From Acetobacteraceae bacterium (GTDB lineage: Bacteria; Pseudomonadota; Alphaproteobacteria; Acetobacterales; Acetobacteraceae), in NCBI GenBank assembly GCA_030039695.1, contig JASHVB010000771.1:1-7743 (forward strand): 7,743 bases of DNA, given 5' to 3'. The notes below the pieces were generated by a model, which saw only the letters and a program-made list of their open reading frames with translations, did no database searches and had not been told where the DNA came from. The number at the start of each line of letters is the position of its first letter. The first letter of the stretch is position 1. The position numbers and the translations under genes are program-made. Below, piece after piece: positions 1 to 6,300 of the stretch.

Positions 1-401
1 GTCGTGCCGTCGGGATCCACGACGGTGTGCTCCAACGGCAACCCACCACCTTGCCAGTAGCAGCCATGCGTCGCAGATCGGACCCCTGGACCGGGCAGGC
101 TAAAACAGCGTCGGATGAGCCGATATATTGGCCCGCGACCTTAAGGCGTTGGTCGGCACCACCCGCGCGCGCTACGACGGTTGCCTGAGGCGATGGACGG
201 ACTGGCGCAAACGGCTAGGGCTGGAGAGGGGCGTCCTGTTGACGTTTGCAGCGTCGCGCAACGACGGCATCAGGCAAAGCGAGATCGGGCGTCGATGGAT
301 TCACGCGGAGCGCGGATTGGCCGTTCGGCCGGGCAGCTTCGAATCCCACCACGTCGCTGATCATTGGCATGGCGGCTAGATCGAGCCGCACGCCGAGCAC
401 C
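1..401. other. Left-edge region without a supportable gene
   Basis: I see no complete gene here. The short open frames on both strands resemble no family I know, and their residue make-up (rich in Arg, Ala, Pro) is what GC-rich non-coding DNA gives. The least random stretch is on the minus strand at 1-60, which reads YWQGGGLPLEHTVVDPDGTT and stays open to the left edge. It could be the beginning of a gene lying mostly outside the window, for example from a TTG at 41-39 with a G-rich stretch just before it, or a relic. The stretch from 380 to 401, just after the regulator gene's stop codon, shows no convincing hairpin followed by a T-run. Confidence 0.4.
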
Positions 402-1118
402 TCAGCCCTCGCTTTGCTCTGCGACCAGCGCGCGCAGAGCCGAAATGTTGTGCAGTGTCAGGGTGCGCCCTGACAGGCTCAGCCAGCCCGCATCACGCCA
501 AATCCCTAGGTGCCTGTTGATGCTTTCCCGGATCAGTCCAGTCATGGCACCCAGCTCGCGCTGCGACAGCGGCAGGCTGATCCGTAGCCCGACTGCCGCC
601 GGCCGCGAATGCAACGCCGCAAGCTCCAACAGCGCCTTGGCGAGCCGCGCCGGCGCCGGTAGGTCCAGTCCGTCAATCATCTGCTGCGTCGTCTTGTTGA
701 GCCGCCGGCCGAGCAGGCGGATCATCCAGAACATCGCCTCCGTCGATCGCCCGAGCGCCGCGAGAAACGCGTGTGCGTCGATCAAAAGCACCGAACATGG
801 CATCAACGCCATGGCCGTCGCGGCACGCCCCTGGTCCGTCAGCACCCCCAGCTCGCCGAACACATCGCCGGGGCCGACGACATCTAACACCACTTCACGC
901 CCGCCCGCTGTGACCGCCGATAGCTTCACGTAACCGTGAACCACCACCAGCACCGACCGGCCTTCGTCGCCTTGGGCAAACAGCGTGGCGCGCTCGTCAA
1001 ACACGCGCACGGTTGCGTTGCCCACCAGCGCGCGCAGATCGTTGCCCGCGAGCCGTTGCATCAGCGGGTGACGACCAAGTTGTTCCAGCACTACATCCTG
1101 GACCCGCGTCAGTGTCAT
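402..1118 (-). CDS. Crp/Fnr-family transcriptional regulator, CRP-like cAMP pocket
   Basis: A 238-residue cytoplasmic DNA-binding regulator, close to the family's usual length. An N-terminal cyclic-nucleotide-binding beta-barrel (about 17-120) carries PGDVFGELG at 83-91, followed by the dimer helix (about 125-150) and a winged helix-turn-helix (about 180-225). Matched by eye to E. coli CRP, Glu89 corresponds to Glu72, Arg98 to Arg82, and Thr143-Thr144 to Thr127-Ser128. CRP Ser83 is Ala99 here. The recognition helix LIRESINRHL keeps the Arg-Glu-x3-Arg pattern that reads TGTGA half-sites in CRP. No N-terminal cysteine cluster for an FNR-type Fe-S centre is present. The start is the ATG at 1118-1116; an in-frame GTG at 1166 would add 16 residues unlike the family and shorten the divergent gap to about 26 bp. 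Neither start has a clear ribosome-binding site. Transcribed away from the adjacent cyclase gene, which suggests a shared cyclic-nucleotide pathway. The family is certain; the ligand is inferred. Confidence 0.92.
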   Translation of the reverse strand: MTLTRVQDVVLEQLGRHPLMQRLAGNDLRALVGNATVRVFDERATLFAQGDEGRSVLVVVHGYVKLSAVTAGGREVVLDVVGPGDVFGELGVLTDQGRAATAMALMPCSVLLIDAHAFLAALGRSTEAMFWMIRLLGRRLNKTTQQMIDGLDLPAPARLAKALLELAALHSRPAAVGLRISLPLSQRELGAMTGLIRESINRHLGIWRDAGWLSLSGRTLTLHNISALRALVAEQSEG

Positions 1119-1192
1119 GCAGTGACGATACAGAATTGGTCCGCCATGGGCTATTCTCCCATCCACGCAAGGACGAGGCGCAGGGGAGCAGG
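1119..1192. promoter_or_regulatory. Divergent intergenic region between regulator and cyclase genes
   Basis: About 74 bp separate the two divergent start codons, so promoters and operators for both genes should lie here or just inside the coding ends. I found no clear -35/-10 pair and no TGTGA-N6-TCACA or TTGAT-N4-ATCAA box. The only symmetric element is a short inverted repeat, GTCA-N5-TGAC, at 1114-1126, which overlaps the regulator's start codon. It is too short to call an operator. The layout allows the regulator to control both itself and the cyclase, but this rests on arrangement alone. Confidence 0.4.
1182..1188 (+). promoter_or_regulatory. Ribosome-binding site that favours the GTG start of the cyclase
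   Basis: AGGGGAG lies 4 nt before the GTG at 1193. The next candidates, the ATGs at 1208 and 1211, are 19 and 22 nt away, too far for this site, and no other purine-rich element stands at a suitable distance from them. The spacing to GTG is a little short, so the choice is only moderately secure. Confidence 0.5.
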
Positions 1193-2935
1193 GTGGCGTC
1201 GCCGATCATGATGATCCGACAGATTCGGCCGTCCGGCGTGCGACAGATCCGCCTGGGCAGCGGCCTCATCCTGCTTTCATATGTATCGCTGCATCTGACC
1301 AACCATGCGCTGGGTAATGTTTCACTGGCGCTGATGGAACGCGGCCTACTCGTACAGAAGTTCATCTGGCAAGGATGGATTGGTACCAGTGTGCTCTATC
1401 TGGCGCTGACGGTGCATTTCGTGCTGGGACTGTACGCGTTGTATGAACGCCGCCGCCTGCATTGGTCTCCGCCGGAACTGACGCAGCTTCTGCTGGGATT
1501 GGCCGTGCCGCCGCTACTGGCCAACCATCTTGCCGTGACGCGCATCGCCTTTGCCGAGTTCGGCGTGAACAAGGGCTACGCGCAGGAACTCTATTCCTTC
1601 TGGATTGCTTCGCCGGCGCTCGGCTGGATTCAGCTCACGCTGCTCGTAGTCGCGTGGCTGCATGCCTGTCTCGGCATTGCTTTGTGGTTGCGCGTGAAGC
1701 CCTGGTTCCCACGGCTGCGCGCGCCCCTGCTCGCAATCGCGGTGCTGTTGCCCGTGCTTGCATTGCTTGGCTACCTGCAGGCTGGCCGTGAAGTCGTGGC
1801 ACTGGCTCGCAACCCGGTCTGGCTGGCCGCCGCCACGGCGTCGTCGCGTGTCGGCACGCCGGCACAAAATCTTTGGCTCACTGACCTGCGCAACGATTTC
1901 CTGGCGTTCGACGGCACTGCGCTCCTGCTGGTGGTTTTAGCGCGTGTTCTGCGTGGCGCGGTAGAGCGTCGCCGCGGCCGCATTTGCGTCTTCTATCCCG
2001 ATGGCCACAGGCAGCATGTCCCGATCGGGTTTAGCGTGTTGGAGGCCAGCCTGCTCGCTGGCATTCCCCATGCCGGATTGTGCGGCGCCCGCGCCCGCTG
2101 CTCACTGTGCCGCGTGCGCGTCCTGGGCGCGCCGTGGTTGCCACCGCCGGGGGAAGCAGAACGCCGGGTGCTCGCCCGCCTACGCGCCGATCCCGCCCAT
2201 ATCCGACTGGCCTGCCAGTTGCGCCCGGCGACTGACATCTGGGTGCTGCCCCTGGTCCCGCCGGACGCGCAGGCCGCGTTCCTGCATCGCCGCCAGGAGC
2301 GCGCGATCCCTGACGAGCTTTTCATCGCTGTGCTGGTGGCGGACATGCGCGGTTCTACGCAACTTGCGGCCCTGCGGTTGCCGTACGACAACGTGTTCAT
2401 CCTGGGGCGCTTTGTTGCGGCGATATCTGCTGCGGTCGTGGAGGCGGGGGGTGTGCCCAACCAGTTCCTCGGCGACGGGGTGCTCGCGATTTTCGGCCTG
2501 CACTGCGACGCGCACACCGCCTGCCGCCAGGCCGTGACCGCAGTGAAACTGGTGGCGCGCAATATGCGTCGGCTCAATGCCGCGCTGGCGCAGGAACTGC
2601 CGGGGCCGATCCAGTTCGGTGTGGGTGTCCATTGCGGCCAGGCGGTGGTGGGCGAGATTGGGTTCCGCGACCACGTCGCCTTCACCGCCCTCGGCGACGC
2701 GCCGAACGTCGCCTCGCGGCTAGAGGGGCTGACCCGCGAGCTGGGCTGCGAGGCACTGATTTCGGACGACGTATTGCGCCATGCCGCGTTAGGTGCCGGT
2801 GCCGCGGCTCTGGCACCGCATCTCGCCTCGCTGCGCGGGCGCGCGGAGCCGGTGCGGGCGCGGATCCTCCGTGACATCGAGCACGAGCTCGTGGAGACCT
2901 CAACCGGCAGCGGTCGGGATATGCGTCTCGCTTGA
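1193..2935 (+). CDS. Membrane-bound [2Fe-2S] ferredoxin / class III adenylate (guanylate) cyclase fusion
   Basis: A 580-residue inner-membrane protein predicted to make a cyclic nucleotide in response to redox state. Residues 22-254 hold about six hydrophobic spans. Histidines fall in or near them at 34 and 38 (motif HLTNH), 75, 112 and 157, as in the heme-binding b-type subunits of succinate dehydrogenase/fumarate reductase, so heme binding is plausible. Residues 264-356 are a ferredoxin domain with Cys297-x5-Cys303-x2-Cys306-x34-Cys341, an adrenodoxin-like spacing for a [2Fe-2S] cluster. Residues 372 to about 545 are a class III cyclase domain. Metal-binding aspartates are Asp384 (VADMRGST) and Asp428 (FLGDG), and the transition-state residues are Asn505 and Arg509 (NVASR). 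The purine-selecting pair is Gln424/Thr498 instead of the usual Lys with Asp or Thr. Six spans would place both C-terminal domains in the cytoplasm. This domain order is known in Alphaproteobacteria. The frame stays open back to 1013, but that part overlaps the regulator gene and is not family-like. Substrate is uncertain because of Gln424. Confidence 0.93.
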   Translation: MASPIMMIRQIRPSGVRQIRLGSGLILLSYVSLHLTNHALGNVSLALMERGLLVQKFIWQGWIGTSVLYLALTVHFVLGLYALYERRRLHWSPPELTQLLLGLAVPPLLANHLAVTRIAFAEFGVNKGYAQELYSFWIASPALGWIQLTLLVVAWLHACLGIALWLRVKPWFPRLRAPLLAIAVLLPVLALLGYLQAGREVVALARNPVWLAAATASSRVGTPAQNLWLTDLRNDFLAFDGTALLLVVLARVLRGAVERRRGRICVFYPDGHRQHVPIGFSVLEASLLAGIPHAGLCGARARCSLCRVRVLGAPWLPPPGEAERRVLARLRADPAHIRLACQLRPATDIWVLPLVPPDAQAAFLHRRQERAIPDELFIAVLVADMRGSTQLAALRLPYDNVFILGRFVAAISAAVVEAGGVPNQFLGDGVLAIFGLHCDAHTACRQAVTAVKLVARNMRRLNAALAQELPGPIQFGVGVHCGQAVVGEIGFRDHVAFTALGDAPNVASRLEGLTRELGCEALISDDVLRHAALGAGAAALAPHLASLRGRAEPVRARILRDIEHELVETSTGSGRDMRLA

Positions 2936-3336
2936 CGGTGCACCCGGCGAAGACGTTAGCCGGCCAGTAGTTTCAGATCCGATCAGTCCCACAACTGCCG
3001 CCGCAGCAGAGCCGGCCGTCTCACACCATGCAAGGCGGCGATGGACGCGAGACCTGACGTCTCTGTTCTGGCCGAGATCGCTCACTGGCGCACCTTCGGG
3101 GGGGCGGATGCGAAGTCGCGGACCGATAGTTCGACAATGCTGGCGCGACTTTCAATCGCCTTGCCACCCACCTCAACAAACGGCACCGCGGCACAGGTGC
3201 GGCCGACGGCGGCAGGCATGGGGGAGCTTCGGCGGCTTCTTCGTTGCACTGGGTTTCCAGGATGGGCGTCACGCCGACCGTGCCTATTGGTTCGTGCAGA
3301 TTGAGCCCGCCACGACATTATCCGCGTCAACTCCAA

Positions 3337-3369
3337 ACTTCCCTTCTCCCTGTCTCTGTGTCTCTGTTC
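3337..3369 (+). repeat. Pyrimidine-rich CTGT/CTCT tract, possible intergenic repeat element
   Basis: The stretch holds near-repeats of the unit TGTCTC (CCCTGTCTCTGTGTCTCTGT) and almost no purines except G, unlike the surrounding mixed GC-rich DNA. Similar CTCTGTGTCTCTGTG-type tracts, or their complement of CACAGAGA units, occur between genes in many environmental bacteria and give spurious peptides of the type PCLCVSV, as this one does in one plus frame. That resemblance is from memory. It sits 27 nt before the macroglobulin start and would lie in that gene's leader mRNA. Confidence 0.4.
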
Positions 3370-3382
3370 GGAACCTTTCTCC

Positions 3383-3387
3383 AGGAG
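3383..3387 (+). promoter_or_regulatory. Ribosome-binding site of the macroglobulin gene
   Basis: AGGAG ends 9 nt before the ATG at 3397, a good match in sequence and spacing. Together with the signal peptide that begins immediately at this ATG, it fixes the start with little doubt. Confidence 0.8.
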
Positions 3388-3396
3388 ACGCCTCTG

Positions 3397-6300
3397 ATGC
3401 GCCCAGTCAGGCTTGCTCTCTTCCTGGTGCTCACATCGGTACTTCTTAGGGCGTTCCAACCGGTTCTCGCCCAGGATCTGGAACTGCCCGGTCTCGCCGC
3501 CGACGCAGACGCCTACGCCGCAGCACTACATAACGCGGTCCCGGCCGGGATGAACCCCGCCGCCCGGACCGGGATCGAGCAACGCGCCGCGCAGGCGATC
3601 GCCGCCGACGACTGGGTGCACGCGGTGCCTCTGCTCAAGCAGCGCCTCGGCGCCGGCGACAGCACGCCGGCGCTCTGGCTAGCGCTTGCGCAGGGCCTGG
3701 AGCGGCTGCCGACACCCGAGCATGCGCACGCTCTGGCGGCAGCTTGGCAGGCTTACAGCGACACCAACCCCGGACCGGACCAATTGCCGGCATTGCGCGT
3801 TATGCAAATCGCACTGGGCGCGCTCGGGCGGAAACTTCCCGAAATCGAGGTACTGACGGAGGAGACCCGGCGTGCACCCGACGATGCCGCGCTGCAGCGC
3901 GAGCTGGTGACCCGGATGCAGACGTATGGCCTGCTGGTGCGCTCGGTCCACACCCAGCCGGAAAGTTTCCCCGCGCGAGTCTGCATCGGTTTTACCGGCC
4001 GCGTCGGCAGCGGTCCGGACTTCCATCCGGGCGACTGGGTACGGCTGCAGCCCGCCAAGCGTGATGTCGCGGTCACGCTTGAATCGGGCGACATCTGCAT
4101 TGCCGGCCTGCCAGCCGGCGAAACAACGCAGGTGACGCTGCTGCAGGGCATGCCGGGTGCAAACAGCCTCGGACTGAAACAGTCCATTACACTCGCGGTT
4201 GCGATGCCGGACCGTATGCCGCGCCTTGTATTCGACGCGGCGCGGTTCCTCCAGCCGGCGAGCACGCCCGCGCAGGTTTCGCTCGCGAGTGTCAACCTTT
4301 CAAAGGTCAGGCTGGACCTCGCGCAGGTTTCCGAGCGCGGTCTGCAGGCGTTTTTCACCAACCACCCGGTTGGGAGCCATCTCGACTCTTATGATACCGA
4401 CTCGCTGTTGCACCAGGACGGGCAAGTGGTCTGGACGGGAAGCGCGGAGGTCCCAGACTTTGCCCGCAACGAGCTCGTGCATACCACCGTACCGCTGCCC
4501 GGTCCGATCGGGAAACCGGGGCTCTACATATTGGTGGCTCGCCCGGGCGATGGGACGCCGACCGGCGACGTCTTACCAATCGCCATGCAGATGGTGCTGC
4601 GCACTGACCTCGCGCCGACGACGTGGCGAGGCGACGATGGCCTCACGGTGCAGGTTCGCGGCTATGCGTACGCCGCGCTGAAGCCAGATGTCGCCGTCAC
4701 ACTGATCTCAGCGAACAACAGCGTTCTCGCAACCGCGACCACCGGTGCTGATGGCATCGCCCGGTTCGCCGCGCCGTTGCTCGCGGGGACGGGCGGAATG
4801 GCGCCGGCGGCCTTGCACCTCAGGGGGCCCGATGGCGATTTCACCTTGCTCGATCTGAGCGAGCCGGCTTTTGATTTCTCCGACCGTGGCGTTTCCGGCC
4901 GTCCGCAGCCTGGCCCGCTCGACGCTTTCGTCTGGCTCGATCGCGGCATCTACCGTCCCGGCGAAACAGTGCACATGATGGCGCTGCTACGCGACGGCGC
5001 CCGCCGTCCGGTCGATGTCCCGATACATGTCGTGGTCACCCGCCCCAGCGGTCAGGTGTTCGCAGATATGGTGCCAAAGCGCAGCGACGACCACGCACTT
5101 GACGTGCCGATCACTCTCTCCGGTGGCGCGCAGGCAGGCGAGTGGAAGATTGCACTGCGCACCGAACCCGATGCCCCAGAGATCGGTTATGCCAGCTTTC
5201 GCGTCGAGGCTTTTGTGCCCGCGCGGCTCGCGGTCGAATTCGGCGCGGTTCCACTGCCACTGGCGCCTGAACGTACCAGCCATCTGTCTATCAAAGTGCG
5301 GTTTCTCTATGGCGCGCCGGGCGCTGACCTCCCCGGCGAGGGCCAGTGGCGCCTCGCCCCTGATCCGGCGCCGTTTCCAGCCTTCAGTGGATATAAGTTC
5401 GGCCTGGAAGACGAAACGGTACCATCGGACAGCCGTTCAGTCGATCTGAGTACGACAGATGCCTCCGGCGTCACCACCATGCCGGTCGATCTTTCCGCGT
5501 TGCCAGACGTAACCCAGCCACTCACCGCCAAACTCGCAGCGACAATCAACGATCCAGCCGGCCGTCCGGTCAGCGCCACCGAAACGCTGCCGATCCGTCC
5601 ACGTGGTCCGCTGATCGGGCTGCGGTCCGTTTTCACCGGCGGCGCTGTTAATCCCGGCGCACCCGCCGCGTTCGACGTGATCGCCATTGATCCCGCTGGC
5701 CAGCGCATCGCCATGCCGGTACGCGCGACGCTGGTGCGGCAGTCGCCGGACTGGCGTCTGTTGGTGCGAAACGGCGTCGCCAGCTACGAAACTGTCTGGC
5801 AGGACGAGCCGGTCGATAGCCGGCTGGTGCAGATCCCTCCCGATCATCCGCTCAGGCTCGCCTGGCAGCTGGGTTACGGTCGTTACAAACTCGTGTTGGC
5901 GCAGACCGGGCAGGGACTGGCAGCTGCCTCGATCGTGTTCGACTCGGGTTGGACCTTCTCTGGCAATCCGGACATTCCGGCCCGCGTGCGCATATCTGCC
6001 GACCGCGCGAGTTACCATCCTGGCGAGGTTGCGCACATTCACGTCGCACCGCCCTTCGGCGGGTCCGCGACGCTTCTCGTGTTGAGCAATCGTGTTCACC
6101 TGATCCGCGCTCTCGAAGTTCATGCAGCGGGCGCCGATCTCGACGTGCCGGTCGCCGAAGACTGGGGCGCGGGTGCCTACGTCGTCGTCCACGTATTCCA
6201 CCCCGTCCTGGAGGCCCCCGGCGCAGTGCCCCAACCATCGGACCGTGCGATCGGCGTCACCTGGCTGCAGATTGATCCCGGGGCACGCATGCTGCGTGTT

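Larger units (their letters stand above)
2936..3396. other. Gene-poor spacer between cyclase and macroglobulin
   Basis: About 460 bp with no gene I can support. Small overlapping open frames exist on both strands, but none has a good start or a family resemblance. Two stretches look slightly protein-like and may be relics. On plus, at about 3220-3303, a frame reads AWGSFGGFFVALGFQDGRHA and continues AYWFVQIEP. On minus, at about 3082-3195, a frame reads VPFVEVGGKAIESRASIVEL. They overlap little and could be unrelated decayed pieces. After the cyclase stop there is a weak CCGGC...GCCGG hairpin (about 2944-2968, 5-bp stem) without a T-run, so I do not call a terminator. The promoter of the macroglobulin gene should lie in the right part, but I see no convincing -35/-10 pair. 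Confidence 0.45.

Noticed and set aside
364..933. 189-residue plus-strand frame across the regulator gene
   Set aside because: It is antisense to a clear Crp-family coding region, has low-complexity Ser/Arg/Ala composition and no family match.
1114..1126. GTCA-N5-TGAC inverted repeat as a Crp operator
   Set aside because: Arms are only 4 bp and do not fit TGTGA-N6-TCACA in sequence or spacing. A match of this size is expected by chance.
1119..1166. Longer regulator start at GTG 1166
   Set aside because: No ribosome-binding site precedes it, and the 16 added residues are not typical of Crp proteins. The ATG at 1118 gives the usual length, though it also lacks a strong ribosome-binding site.
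1013..1192. Upstream extension of the cyclase frame to an ATG at 1013
   Set aside because: The extra 60 residues overlap the 5' half of the regulator gene on the other strand, are not hydrophobic or family-like, and a ribosome-binding site stands before the GTG at 1193.
1993..2943. 316-residue open frame antisense to the cyclase gene
   Set aside because: It lies opposite the ferredoxin and cyclase domains, whose motifs prove the plus frame. Its product is Arg/Ser/Ala/Pro-rich with no recognisable domain, as expected for a mirror frame in GC-rich DNA.
2944..2968. CCGGC...GCCGG hairpin after the cyclase as an intrinsic terminator
   Set aside because: The stem is only 5 bp with a 10-nt loop and no T-run follows.
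5437..6234. 265-residue and other minus-strand frames within the macroglobulin gene
   Set aside because: They are antisense to a continuous frame with conserved macroglobulin motifs on both sides, and show no domain of their own.
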